64,000 nt of DNA from positions 36,660-100,659 of the forward strand of contig JACKDL010000022.1 in NCBI GenBank assembly GCA_020633555.1, written 5' to 3'. A model generated the notes under the pieces. The model searched no databases, was not told the origin of the DNA, and was given only the letters and a program-made list of their open reading frames with translations. This DNA comes from Myxococcales bacterium. Lineage in GTDB: Bacteria; Myxococcota_A; Bradymonadia; UBA7976; UBA1532. This document shows positions 7,962-16,744 of the stretch, piece by piece (the stretch's first letter is position 1; each line of letters starts with the position of its first letter). A program made the position numbers and the translations under genes.

Positions 7962-9028
7962 GGGACCCACGGCATCTGCGTGCCGCAGTTGCTGCAGCGG
8001 TCGGCGTCCACCTGGTTGTGGCCGCAATAGGGGCAGCGCATGACCGGGAGCTGCAGGCTCACCGAGCCGTCGGGCAGCAGGTCGTCCAGCAGGTCCTGGG
8101 CGGCCGCGCCCCGGTCCGGCCGCCAGCGCGCCTCCGCCACGGCCTGGAGGCGGCGGCGCTGCTGCCACCAGGCGTCCATCAGGTCCACGAAGTCACCCGC
8201 TTCCAGGCTCATGTACTGCAGCGGCCCCACGGCCGTGGCGCTGACGCGGTTGGGTTCGCCGGTCAGCAGGCTGAGCGCGCCGAAGAAGTCGCCGGCGGTC
8301 AGGCGACCCAGGGTCTCGCGGCCGCCGTCCGCCGTGCGGCGCCACACGTCGGCCACGCCGCTGAGGATGATGCCGAACTCACCCGCCACGCGGTTCTGGT
8401 GGGCCAGGTTGAAGCCGGGCCCCACGCGCCGGGGCACCAGCCGGGTCCACAGCAGGTCGATCTGCGAGGCCGACAGACCCGCCAAGGCCGAGCCCGGCGG
8501 GATGAGCAGGTCGGTCATGCGGGCCCGGTACTGGCGGCGCAGGTCCTCGCGGAGGCGGGGCACGCGCCGGCACAGGGCGTCGGCCTGCTGGGCGTTGATC
8601 TCCATCACGCTCGTGCCGCGGGTGGCCCGCACGGTGGCCATGCGCCGGGCGCCTTCGAGCAGGCCACCCTCGCCGAACACGGCCCCCTGCTGCAGCCGCC
8701 CGATGACCCCCTGACCCTGACGCTCGACGATGACGTCGCCGCGCAGCACCACGTACAGGTGGCTGCTGGCCTCGCCCTCGCGGATGATCACCTCGTCGCG
8801 GATGAAGTGCCGGGTGCGGGCCCGATCCACCACGCCCAACAGGGTGGTGACCGCCCGCGCGTCGCCGCCGAAGTCGGCCGCCCACTGCGCCGCGCTCTCG
8901 GCCGCCCACTCGTGCAGCCCGGCCGTGCGCAGGGCGCGCAGGGCGTAGAGCGTGGGGCCGAACTTGTGCAGCGCCTCGCGCTGCAGCTCCAGCGCGGCCG
9001 TCGCACGTAGATGGGGCGTCCGCGGCAC
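7958..9028 (-). CDS. double cyclic-nucleotide-binding-domain protein with C-terminal zinc ribbon
   Basis: The protein is 356 residues from a GTG at 9028 preceded by GGAGG; earlier starts would overlap the heme A synthase gene. Residues about 70-165 form a cNMP-binding domain with phosphate cassette FGEGGLLEGARRMATVRA. Residues about 178-290 form a second one whose cassette is less canonical (FGALSLLTGEPNRVSATA). A zinc ribbon of the CPYCG...CSNCG type ends the protein (Cys332, 335, 345, 348). There is no obvious DNA-binding or enzymatic domain, so it probably senses a nucleotide and acts through a partner. Its stop is fused to the start of the ferritin-like gene, which suggests the two are co-expressed and may be partners. 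Confidence 0.8.
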   Translation of the reverse strand: MPRTPHLRATAALELQREALHKFGPTLYALRALRTAGLHEWAAESAAQWAADFGGDARAVTTLLGVVDRARTRHFIRDEVIIREGEASSHLYVVLRGDVIVERQGQGVIGRLQQGAVFGEGGLLEGARRMATVRATRGTSVMEINAQQADALCRRVPRLREDLRRQYRARMTDLLIPPGSALAGLSASQIDLLWTRLVPRRVGPGFNLAHQNRVAGEFGIILSGVADVWRRTADGGRETLGRLTAGDFFGALSLLTGEPNRVSATAVGPLQYMSLEAGDFVDLMDAWWQQRRRLQAVAEARWRPDRGAAAQDLLDDLLPDGSVSLQLPVMRCPYCGHNQVDADRCSNCGTQMPWVP

Positions 9029-9087
9029 CCGGCCTCCGAAGTCGCTTCGAAGTCCAGACCTTAGCAGAGGCGCGCGCGGGGTAAAGT

Positions 9088-10122
9088 TCAGCCGGCGGTG
9101 GGCTCCGCGCCCCCCCGGAAGGCGTGGGCGAACCACACCAGCGCGCCCAGCAACCAGAAGGCCACCACCTGGTGGGCGGTGGCGACGGCGATGGGCACGC
9201 CGCCCATCACGGTCCAGACGCCCAGGCCGAACTGCACCGCCACCAGCCCACCGAGCAGCGCGGCGGCCCGGCGGTCGCCGGGCGCCTGGGCCCGCCGCAG
9301 GCCGACGGTGGCCAGGGCCAGCACCGCCCCCGCCACCAGGTAGGCGAGGCAGCGGTGGATGAAGTGGATGGCCACGTGGTTCTCCACCAGGTTGTGCCAG
9401 GCGGGACTCAAGCGCAGCCAGGTGTCGGGCACCAGCACCCCGTTCATGTCAGGGAAGGTGCTGAACAGGTAGCCCGCCCGGGTGCCCGCCATGAAGGCGC
9501 CGTAGACGATCTGCAGCGCCAGCAGCACGCCCACGGTCCAGGTCCAGCGCCGGCCAACGCGGGCCCGGCTGGGGCGGGGGTCCAGATCGGCGATGACCCA
9601 CAGCACATAGGCGCCCACGAAGAAGGCCAGGCTCAGGTGGGCCGCCAGGCGGTAGTGGCTGACCTCTGGGCGGTCCACCAGGCCGCTCTTGACCATGAAC
9701 CAGCCCAGCAGGCCCTGCAGCCCCCCGAACACGATGGCCAGGAAGGCCCGCCGCGCCGTCCGCCCGCTGAGGCGCTTGCGCAGCACGAAGTACAGCCAGG
9801 GGAAGAAGGTCACGAGCCCGATGAGCCGCCCCAACAGCCGGTGCAGGTACTCCCAGAAGAAGATGCGCTGGAAGTCCGCCAACGTCATCCAGTGGTTCAC
9901 CTTGGCGTACTGGGGGCTGAGCTTGTACTGGTCGAAGACCCGCAGCCACTCGGCCTCGCTCAGTGGCGGCAGGGTGCCCATGAGCGGGCGCCACTCCACC
10001 ATCGACAGGCCCGAGCCCGTCAGCCGGGTGATGCCGCCGATGGCCACCATGGCGGTGATCAGGGCGAAGACGAACCAGAGCCAGCGGCGGACGGCGGGGG
10101 TGTGGTCGGTGGGCTGGGGCAT
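9088..10122 (-). CDS. ctaA: heme A synthase (COX15/CtaA family)
   Basis: The protein is 344 residues, an integral membrane protein with about eight hydrophobic helices. It converts heme O to heme A for aa3-type cytochrome oxidases. The conserved histidines are visible: EYLHRLLGRLIG near residue 93, LAAHLSLAFF near 162, HFIHRCLAYL near 254, and TAHQVVAFW near 319. GGITRLTGSGLSMVEWRP near residue 29 is the family hallmark of the COX15 (type 2) branch found in Proteobacteria and mitochondria, including the region WMTLADFQRIFFWEYLHR. No cytochrome oxidase genes are in this window. It is divergent from the AAA ATPase gene, with 96 bases between the two starts. Confidence 0.92.
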   Translation of the reverse strand: MPQPTDHTPAVRRWLWFVFALITAMVAIGGITRLTGSGLSMVEWRPLMGTLPPLSEAEWLRVFDQYKLSPQYAKVNHWMTLADFQRIFFWEYLHRLLGRLIGLVTFFPWLYFVLRKRLSGRTARRAFLAIVFGGLQGLLGWFMVKSGLVDRPEVSHYRLAAHLSLAFFVGAYVLWVIADLDPRPSRARVGRRWTWTVGVLLALQIVYGAFMAGTRAGYLFSTFPDMNGVLVPDTWLRLSPAWHNLVENHVAIHFIHRCLAYLVAGAVLALATVGLRRAQAPGDRRAAALLGGLVAVQFGLGVWTVMGGVPIAVATAHQVVAFWLLGALVWFAHAFRGGAEPTAG

Positions 10123-10218
10123 GGCAGATCACGACGCCGGGAAAGCGCGCCAGGATGCGGATGCGGCCCGCCCCGGTCAAACGGTATGGTCCCCGCAATC
10201 CCCGGCGCGAGGCGTGCG

Positions 10219-12333
10219 ATGCGCGGTCAGACCCTGGACCACTGGCTCGACCACATCTTCCTGTGCGTGAAGCGGCACATCGGCCGCTACGGCCACCGGA
10301 TGGTGCAAGCCAGCGGCAACCTGAATCAGCTCTATGTGGGCCTGGAGGAGGCGCGGCGCGTGCTGGCGGGCACGGCCCCGCAAGCGCGCCCGGCGGCGGC
10401 GGCGGCGCTGAACATCGGCACGCCCGAGCAGCTCGACGCCGAGGTCATCGGCGATCGGGCCGCCCTGTTCGCGAACCTGGGCGGGCCCCTGAAGATCCTG
10501 GCCGAGCGGTTCCGCCTGAGCGAGCGGCAGGTGCTGCTGTGCGTGGCGGCCGCCGGGCCCATGCTCAGCGTGGATCTCAGCCGGCTGTACACCTTCGCGT
10601 GGGCCGACTTCGCCATCAAGCTGCCCAGCGTGGGCTTCCTGGTGGAGCTGCTGGCCGACACCGCCGAAGAGCACGACGACTGGCTGGCCGAGACCATGGC
10701 CGCCAGCGCGCTGGTGCGCAGCCGCCTGCTCGAGCTGCGGCCGGCCACGGCCTGGGGCGAGCCCACGCCGCTGCTGCACCAGGGCGTGGTGGTGCCCGAC
10801 TCGGTCATCGCCTTCCTGCGCGACAAGCTGGATCCGGGCGAGGCCTCGCTGGCCGGCATGGGGCGCTACCTGCCCGCCGAGCGCGCCCTGCCTCGCGAGC
10901 GGCTGCAGCTCCAGGCCGACACCCTGGCCGAGCTGGGCGCCGTGGTGGCCCGGGCCGACGAGCCCGAGGGGCCGCGCCCCTGCCTGGTGGGGCCGCTGGG
11001 CACCGGCCGGCGCACCGCGCTGGGTACGGTGCTGGCCGCGCAGGGCCGCGGCGTGTTCACCGTGGAGCTGGAGCGGCTGGCCCAGGACGAGAAGACCTTC
11101 GTGTCGCGGGTGGCCGGCGGCCTGCGCGAGGCGGTGCTGCGCGGCGCCGTGCCCCTGCTGCGGGGCGACACGTTGTTCGACGACCGGCAGAAGTGGGACC
11201 CCGTGGCCGAGCGCCTGGGCGAGCTGGTGGATCGTCACCCGGGGCCGGTGGTGTTCACCGCACGGCAGCCGGTGGCCCACCTGGCGCAGAACGTGCGCCA
11301 CGTGGTGGACGTGGCCTTCCCCGCCCCCACCACGGGCGAGCAGCGGGCGGCGTGGGAGGCGGCGCTGAATCAGCCCGATGGGGCCCAGATCGGGCGCGCG
11401 CTGTCGGAGCGGTTCACCGTCACCCCGGGCTCGGTGCACCACGCGGTGGCCGACGCCCGCGCCCGCCGGCGGTTCGTGGGCCTGAAGGGCCCCATCACCG
11501 AGGACGATCTGGTGCAGGCGGTGCGCCGCCGGCTGGATCACGCCCTGAGCAACGTGGCCGAGCCCTTCAGCACCAGCGTGGAGTGGCGCGACGTGGTGCT
11601 GCCCGACGAGGTGATGGAGTCGCTGAAGGACATCATCGCCCAGGCGAAGCACCGCGAGCGGGTGTTCGACGACTGGGGCATGCGCCGCAAGATGAGCTAC
11701 GGCCGCGGCCTGGCCTGCATGTTCAGCGGTCCGCCCGGCACCGGGAAGACCATGATGGCCGCGCTCATCGCCAAGACGCTGGGGCGCGAGCTGTACAAGG
11801 TGGACGTGAGCCGCATCGTCAGCAAGTGGGTGGGCGAGACCGAGAAGAACCTGGCCCGGGTGTTCGACGAGGCCGAGAAGGCCCAGGTGATCCTGCTGTT
11901 CGACGAGGCCGACTCGCTGTTCTCGAGCCGCACCGAGGTGAAGGGCAGCAACGACCGCTTCGCGAACATGGAGGTCAACTACCTGCTGCAGCGCATGGAG
12001 TCCTACGACGGCATGTCGCTGCTGACCACCAACCTCGAGAAGAGCATCGACGAGGCCTTCAAGCGCCGGCTGAAGTTCCGGGTGCACTTCCCGCTGCCCG
12101 ACGCCGACGACCGCGCCGAGCTGTGGCGGCGCATGCTGCCCGAGGCCGAGGTGGTGTCGCAGGCCATCGACTTTCCGAAGCTGGGCAAGCGCTTCCAGAT
12201 GTCGGGCGGCAACATCAAGAACGCGGTGCTGCGGGCGTGCTTCTTCGCCGCCGACGAGCAGGTGACCATCGACGACGAGATGCTGTGGCGGGCGGCGAAG
12301 GCCGAGGCCCGCGAGATGGGCCGCCTGTTCTGA
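10219..12333 (+). CDS. AAA-family ATPase with N-terminal helical region and a degenerate first ATPase module
   Basis: The protein is 704 residues from the ATG at 10219. The C-terminal AAA domain is intact: Walker A GPPGTGKT near residue 504, Walker B VILLFDEAD near residue 558, then a sensor region LLTTNLEKSIDEAFKRRLKF with candidate arginine fingers. An earlier segment (LVGPLGTGRRT near residue 257, VVFTARQ) looks like a second, degenerate ATPase module that lost its Lys. The N-terminal 150 residues are helical. The overall plan resembles AAA remodelers that accompany contractile injection systems, but no sheath or tube genes are nearby. Its stop overlaps the next start by one base (TGATG), so it is coupled to the helical-repeat protein gene downstream. 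Confidence 0.85.
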   Translation: MRGQTLDHWLDHIFLCVKRHIGRYGHRMVQASGNLNQLYVGLEEARRVLAGTAPQARPAAAAALNIGTPEQLDAEVIGDRAALFANLGGPLKILAERFRLSERQVLLCVAAAGPMLSVDLSRLYTFAWADFAIKLPSVGFLVELLADTAEEHDDWLAETMAASALVRSRLLELRPATAWGEPTPLLHQGVVVPDSVIAFLRDKLDPGEASLAGMGRYLPAERALPRERLQLQADTLAELGAVVARADEPEGPRPCLVGPLGTGRRTALGTVLAAQGRGVFTVELERLAQDEKTFVSRVAGGLREAVLRGAVPLLRGDTLFDDRQKWDPVAERLGELVDRHPGPVVFTARQPVAHLAQNVRHVVDVAFPAPTTGEQRAAWEAALNQPDGAQIGRALSERFTVTPGSVHHAVADARARRRFVGLKGPITEDDLVQAVRRRLDHALSNVAEPFSTSVEWRDVVLPDEVMESLKDIIAQAKHRERVFDDWGMRRKMSYGRGLACMFSGPPGTGKTMMAALIAKTLGRELYKVDVSRIVSKWVGETEKNLARVFDEAEKAQVILLFDEADSLFSSRTEVKGSNDRFANMEVNYLLQRMESYDGMSLLTTNLEKSIDEAFKRRLKFRVHFPLPDADDRAELWRRMLPEAEVVSQAIDFPKLGKRFQMSGGNIKNAVLRACFFAADEQVTIDDEMLWRAAKAEAREMGRLF

Positions 12334-13628
12334 TGGCGGCCGACCTGACGCCCTTGTTCGGCGCCGTGGCTGCCACGATCGCGGTCGTGGCCGGGTACTT
12401 CGGCTTGCAGAACCGCAGGGATCGCGAGCCTTGGCGCGCGCTCGCCGCGCGCCTCGACTTGCGGGTGGGCACCGGCTGGCGGCTGGACGGCACGTTCAAG
12501 GGGTGGACGGTCAAGATTCGCTCGCAAGGCGACGGCCACGAGCAGACCACCACCATCACGGTCCACGCCAAGTACCTGCTTCTGCGCGGCGTGGCGCTCA
12601 GCGCCGAGCCCTCCGGGCTGCGGGGCCTCTTCACCGAGGCCGATCCCACGGTCGGTGATCCGGAGTTCGACGCCCAGGTCCGGATCGAGGGGGTCGGCTC
12701 GACCGCGGCGCTGGCCATGCTGGATCACAGGGCGCGCGCGTTGCTCCTGCCCGCGGTCCGGGAGGGTCTGACCGTGACGCCCAACGCGGTGGTGTTCACA
12801 GGCGGCCGCCGCGAAGTCATGGTGCAGCGGATCCCGGCGCTGCTGGAGTCCATGGTCGTGCTCGTCGACGCGCTCGCCCTCGACGAAGCTCAGATCCCCG
12901 CGCGCCTGGCCCGAAACGCCACGACCGATCCCTTGCCCGCGGTGCGGCTGGCGAACCTGCGCGCGCTGCTGGGTGACTTTGAGGATCACCCGGCCACCTT
13001 GGAGGCCGCGCGCGCCATCCTGAGCGACGGCCCCGACGAAGCGCGCATGCTGGCCGCTCGACGGCTCGGCGGCGAAGCGGTGGAGGCTTGCCTGGCGCTG
13101 GCGGCGGACGCCGCCAACCTCCACCTGCGCGCCGCCGCGCTGGACCATGCCTTGTGTCACGGCACCCCCGCCGCGCTGGCCGACGCCCTCGACCGCTTCG
13201 GCGCGCCGTCGGCCCCCGCGGCGCTGCGTGCCGTGGTGGCCCACCATGCCGCCCGGACCGGGCTGACCTCGCGCGTGCTGGCCTTGCTCCAAGACCCCGA
13301 AGGCCTGCCCGGCGACGCCCTGGCGGCCCTCGTCGAGGCGGCGGCGCCGCTGGGGACGGCCGCCGAGCCCGCCCTGCTGGCCCTGGTGGAGCACCCGGCC
13401 GAGCCGGTGCGCCTGGCGCTGGTCGAACGGCTGCGATCCCTCGAGGGCCCCGAGGCGTTGGCCGCCCTGCGGCAGCTCGCTGGGGGCCTGTCGCCCTTCA
13501 GCGCCGTCAGGCGGGCGGCCCAGGCCGCCGTGGCCGCACGGGAGGCCACCCACGGGGACAAGCTCGGCGCCCTGAGCGTGGCCCGCGAAGACCGCGGGAC
13601 CCTGGCGATGACCGAGCGTGAGCCGTGA
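12333..13628 (+). CDS. membrane-anchored HEAT-like repeat protein, paralog A
   Basis: The protein is 431 residues and its ATG shares the A of the preceding TGA. Residues about 7-25 are a single N-terminal membrane helix. Next comes a beta-rich region with GWTVKIRSQGDG near residue 52 and VALSAEPSGLRGLF near residue 86. From about residue 170 on, the protein is Ala/Leu-rich helical pairs typical of HEAT-like repeats (RLARNATTD, AVRLANLRALL, ALRAVVAHHAAR). It aligns end to end with the next gene's product, including the C-terminal GALSVAREDRGTLAM, so the two are tandem paralogs. Function unknown; coupling to the AAA ATPase suggests a substrate, adaptor or membrane anchor for it. Confidence 0.75.
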   Translation: MAADLTPLFGAVAATIAVVAGYFGLQNRRDREPWRALAARLDLRVGTGWRLDGTFKGWTVKIRSQGDGHEQTTTITVHAKYLLLRGVALSAEPSGLRGLFTEADPTVGDPEFDAQVRIEGVGSTAALAMLDHRARALLLPAVREGLTVTPNAVVFTGGRREVMVQRIPALLESMVVLVDALALDEAQIPARLARNATTDPLPAVRLANLRALLGDFEDHPATLEAARAILSDGPDEARMLAARRLGGEAVEACLALAADAANLHLRAAALDHALCHGTPAALADALDRFGAPSAPAALRAVVAHHAARTGLTSRVLALLQDPEGLPGDALAALVEAAAPLGTAAEPALLALVEHPAEPVRLALVERLRSLEGPEALAALRQLAGGLSPFSAVRRAAQAAVAAREATHGDKLGALSVAREDRGTLAMTEREP

Positions 13629-13692
13629 CGGACCCCGTTGGCCCGGGTGTCCCCCGGCCTGAGGCCCGTCGCGACGGCTCGGGGTCGGCCTG

Positions 13693-15021
13693 ATGGCGGC
13701 CGAAGGCCTGCTCCTGCTGGTGGGCGGCGCCTGGCTGGCCGGCACCGTGGGCTGGGCATGGGCCCGGGCTCGCAGCGCCCGGCCCGCGTGGCGCGCCGCC
13801 GGGCAGGCGCTGGGGCTCAACGACATCCAGCTCCGTGGGCGCACCTGGTTCATGGCCGGCGAGGTGGACGGCTGGGCGGTGCAGGTCCGCGTACTGGGCC
13901 AGGGCGACAAGCAGACGACCCACCTGGTGGTGCGCCCGGGGACACAGGGTCGGTTGAGCGCGCAGGTGGCCTTCGCCGCCGAGCCCAAGGCCCTGAGCCG
14001 CCTGCTGGCCGCCGCGGATCGCACGCTGGGCGAGCCCATCTTCGACGGGGCGGTGCGCATCGGCGAGGGGCCCTGGCCGCTGGTGCTGGGGCTGCTGGAC
14101 AGCACCACGCGCAACCGGCTGATGGCGTGCGTGGCGGACGGGGTGGCCGTCGAGGGGGGCGAGCTGGTGGTCACCGCCGGCGGCCCCGCCAGCGTGGCGG
14201 CCGACCTGGAGGCCCGGATCCGGCGCATGGTGCAGCTCGCCAAGGCGCTGGACCTGAGCGAGGGCGACCTGCCCAGCCGGCTGGCGCGCAACGCCCGCCG
14301 GGATCTGGTGGCCGCCGTGCGGCAAGCCAACCTGGAGGCCCTGCTGACCACGTTCACCGATGCGCCCGTCACGGACCGGGCGGCCCGCGCGGCCCTGACG
14401 GATCGCGAGCCCGCCATCCGCTTCGCCGCCGCGGTGCACCTGGGCGCCGAGGCGCGGCCGGTGATGGCGGACGTGGTGGCGGATCCCAAGACCGACGCCG
14501 GGCTGCGGGCGCGGGCGCTGCTGCACCTGCTGGACCAGGCGCCGGCCGACTGGACCGAGGCCCTGTTGATCAACCACGCGGGCCCCGAAGCGCCGGGCGC
14601 GCTGCGCGCGGTGGTGGCCGAGCACGCCGCCCGACGCGGCCTGGCGCCCGCGCTGTTGGCGATCCTCATGGCGCCCGCGGGGGTCCCCGACGGCCCCCTG
14701 GCGCTGGCGGCGCGCGCGGCCGCCGCCGTGGGGCCCTTGGCCGAGCCCAGCCTGTTGGCCCTGGCCCAGGAGGGCTCGGGCGGGGCGCGGGTGGCGGCCA
14801 TCGAGGCCCTGGGCGCTGTGGGTGGGCCGGCCGCCGCGGGCCTGCTGCGCCCCCTGACCCGTGGCGTGACGCTGTCGAGCGAGGTGAAGGCCGTCGCGCA
14901 GGCCGCCCTGGAGAAGCTGAGCGCCCGGCTGGCCACCTCGCCGGGTGCGCTGAGCCTGGCCGCCGAGGCCGATCACGTGGGCCGCCTGGCCCTGGCCGCC
15001 CCCCCGGAGCCAGAAAAGTAG
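13693..15021 (+). CDS. membrane-anchored HEAT-like repeat protein, paralog B
   Basis: The protein is 442 residues. It has an N-terminal hydrophobic helix (GLLLLVGGAWLAGTVGWAW), a beta-rich region with GWAVQVRVLGQGDKQTTH, VAFAAEPKALSRLL and GEPIFDGAVRIG, then Ala/Leu-rich helical repeats including LPSRLARNARRDLVAAVR and GALRAVVAEHAARRGL. Each of these blocks has a counterpart at the same position in the preceding gene, so it arose by tandem duplication, and the two have since diverged strongly. The 64-base spacer has no good ribosome site, so the start could be GTG-initiated nearby, but ATG at 13693 gives the alignment with the paralog. Function unknown. Confidence 0.75.
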   Translation: MAAEGLLLLVGGAWLAGTVGWAWARARSARPAWRAAGQALGLNDIQLRGRTWFMAGEVDGWAVQVRVLGQGDKQTTHLVVRPGTQGRLSAQVAFAAEPKALSRLLAAADRTLGEPIFDGAVRIGEGPWPLVLGLLDSTTRNRLMACVADGVAVEGGELVVTAGGPASVAADLEARIRRMVQLAKALDLSEGDLPSRLARNARRDLVAAVRQANLEALLTTFTDAPVTDRAARAALTDREPAIRFAAAVHLGAEARPVMADVVADPKTDAGLRARALLHLLDQAPADWTEALLINHAGPEAPGALRAVVAEHAARRGLAPALLAILMAPAGVPDGPLALAARAAAAVGPLAEPSLLALAQEGSGGARVAAIEALGAVGGPAAAGLLRPLTRGVTLSSEVKAVAQAALEKLSARLATSPGALSLAAEADHVGRLALAAPPEPEK

Positions 15022-15085
15022 CCGCCGCCGGTCACCGCCCCGGCCCCGCCCGGGTCCTGGGGGGCGAACCGCGAGGAGCTTTGAG

Positions 15086-16741
15086 ATGACCCCCTGGATC
15101 CCCGACCTCCAGGCCGCCCAGGCCGGCGACGCCCGCGCCTTCGAGCGCCTGGTGCAGCGCTTCGGCGCCGGCGCACATGCCTGCGCCCTGGCGTGGCTGG
15201 GCGACGCCGCCCGCGCCGACGAGGTGACTCAGGAGGCCCTGCTGCACGCCTGGCTGCACCTGCGCGAGCTGCGGGATCCCCCGGCCTTCCCCGCCTGGCT
15301 GCGCCGGGTGGTGCGCAAGTTCGCCGACCGGGTGACCCGGCGCGCAAGCCCCCCGACGATGGGCCTGGAGGCGGCTCATACGGAGGCGGCGGGCGCAGGC
15401 GGGGCAGACGCTGAGGCGCTGCTGACGCGCCAGGACAGCGAGGGTGCCCTGCGCGCTGCCCTGGCCACGCTGCCCGAACCGGAGCGCCTCGCGGTCGCGC
15501 TCCACCACCTGGCCGGCTGGCCCGTCGCCGAGGTGGCGGCGGCCCTGTCGGTCACACCCGCCGCTGTGAAGAAGCGGCTTCAGAGGGCCCGGGGGCGACT
15601 CCGGGCGCAGGTGACCGCCATGTTGGATCAGACCGCTCCCCGTCCCCTCGACGCCCGGCTGCACCGGGCCGTGCGCTTCTTCGTCGCCGTGCGCCAGGGC
15701 GACGCCACCACCGTGCAGGCGGCGCTGGCCGAAGATCCGAACCTGCTGGACGCACCGCAGCCCGGGGCCGCTGGCTACAAGGCCATGGGCGCCCCTGGCG
15801 ACGGCACCGCGCTGCACATGGCGGTGCGCCACGGCGCCGAGGCGGTGGTGCACGCACTGCTGGCCGCGGGCGCCGAGACCGCCGGGCCCGACCACGCCGG
15901 GCACCCGCCGCTGCACATCGCGGCGCTGACCGATCGGCCCGCCATCGCCCGGGCCCTGCTGGCGGCGGGCGCCGATCCCAACGCCCTCGGAGCGGCGGGG
16001 CTGACCGCCCTGCACGTGGCGCGGATCCGAGGGAGCCACGGCGTGGCGCAGGCGCTGCTGGCGGCGGGCGCCGATCCTCAGGCCCGCGACGGCGCGGGGC
16101 GCACACCCGCGGACTGGGCGGCGCTGCCCGCGCCCACCCTGCCCCCCGTGGCCGACGGGGTGTTCTGGACGGGCGTCCGCGCGCTGGACCGCTTCGCGCC
16201 TCTGCCCGTGGGCGGGGTGGCGCGGCTGCGGGGTGCCCACGGCGTGGGCATGATGGTGCTGCTGGCCGAGCTGCTGTGGCGCCACGCCACGCGCACCGGG
16301 CGGGCGGGCGTGTACCTGCCCTGGATGGAGCGGGTGTACGGCGACGACGACGTGCAGGCGTGGCTGCACGACCTGGGCGTGGCCCACGTGACGCGGACCG
16401 AAGAGGGCACGCTGGGGCCCGAGGATCTGGTGGTGGTGGACCACGTGGTGTGGCGGCAGGCCGGGCACCCCACCTACGGCGGCGCCACGGTGGTGGTCTA
16501 CGAAGGCTGGGAGGTGGGGCTGGATCCGGCGGATCTGCCGGAGTGGCCCGCCGTGGACGCCGAGTGGGTGCTGGACCGGGGGCTGGCCGCGCAGGGCATC
16601 TGGCCCGCGGTGGATCCCGCGCAGAGCCGGGGGCTCGCGGCCTTCACGCAGCCGCTGCCGGCCGGCGAGGCGCTCGCCCGGGTGCTGCGGCAGCCCTTCT
16701 TCGTCGCCCAGGCCCACACGGGCTGGCCGGGCGAAGCCTGA
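15086..16741 (+). CDS. ECF sigma factor fused to ankyrin repeats and a degenerate F1-ATPase beta-like C-terminus
   Basis: The protein is 551 residues from the ATG at 15086, with GAGGAG eight bases upstream. Residues 1-180 are an ECF sigma factor: region 2 near residues 16-85 (ADEVTQEALLHAWLHL) and region 4 near 117-175 (LPEPERLAVALHHLAGWPVAEVA, VTPAAVKKRLQRARGRLR). Residues about 188-345 are four ankyrin repeats (TALHMAVRHG, PPLHIAALTDR, TALHVARIRG, LLAAGADPQ). Residues 359-551 match ATP synthase beta subunit: WTGVRALDRFAPL, GAHGVGMMVLLAELL in place of the P-loop GGAGVGKT, LDPADLPEWP, LDRGLAAQGIWPAVDP and LRQPFFVAQAHTGWPG. The P-loop Lys and Thr are gone, and the middle is shortened, so ATP hydrolysis is unlikely; I infer a protein-binding or sensing role. 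Confidence 0.85.
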   Translation: MTPWIPDLQAAQAGDARAFERLVQRFGAGAHACALAWLGDAARADEVTQEALLHAWLHLRELRDPPAFPAWLRRVVRKFADRVTRRASPPTMGLEAAHTEAAGAGGADAEALLTRQDSEGALRAALATLPEPERLAVALHHLAGWPVAEVAAALSVTPAAVKKRLQRARGRLRAQVTAMLDQTAPRPLDARLHRAVRFFVAVRQGDATTVQAALAEDPNLLDAPQPGAAGYKAMGAPGDGTALHMAVRHGAEAVVHALLAAGAETAGPDHAGHPPLHIAALTDRPAIARALLAAGADPNALGAAGLTALHVARIRGSHGVAQALLAAGADPQARDGAGRTPADWAALPAPTLPPVADGVFWTGVRALDRFAPLPVGGVARLRGAHGVGMMVLLAELLWRHATRTGRAGVYLPWMERVYGDDDVQAWLHDLGVAHVTRTEEGTLGPEDLVVVDHVVWRQAGHPTYGGATVVVYEGWEVGLDPADLPEWPAVDAEWVLDRGLAAQGIWPAVDPAQSRGLAAFTQPLPAGEALARVLRQPFFVAQAHTGWPGEA

Positions 16742-16744
16742 GGT

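Noticed and set aside
10219..12333. AAA ATPase as part of a contractile injection system
   Set aside because: The domain plan is similar, but no sheath, tube, baseplate or spike genes are in the window.
16155..16741. A real ATP synthase beta subunit gene
   Set aside because: It is in frame with the sigma-ankyrin part, lacks the P-loop Lys/Thr, is shortened in the middle, and no other atp genes are present.
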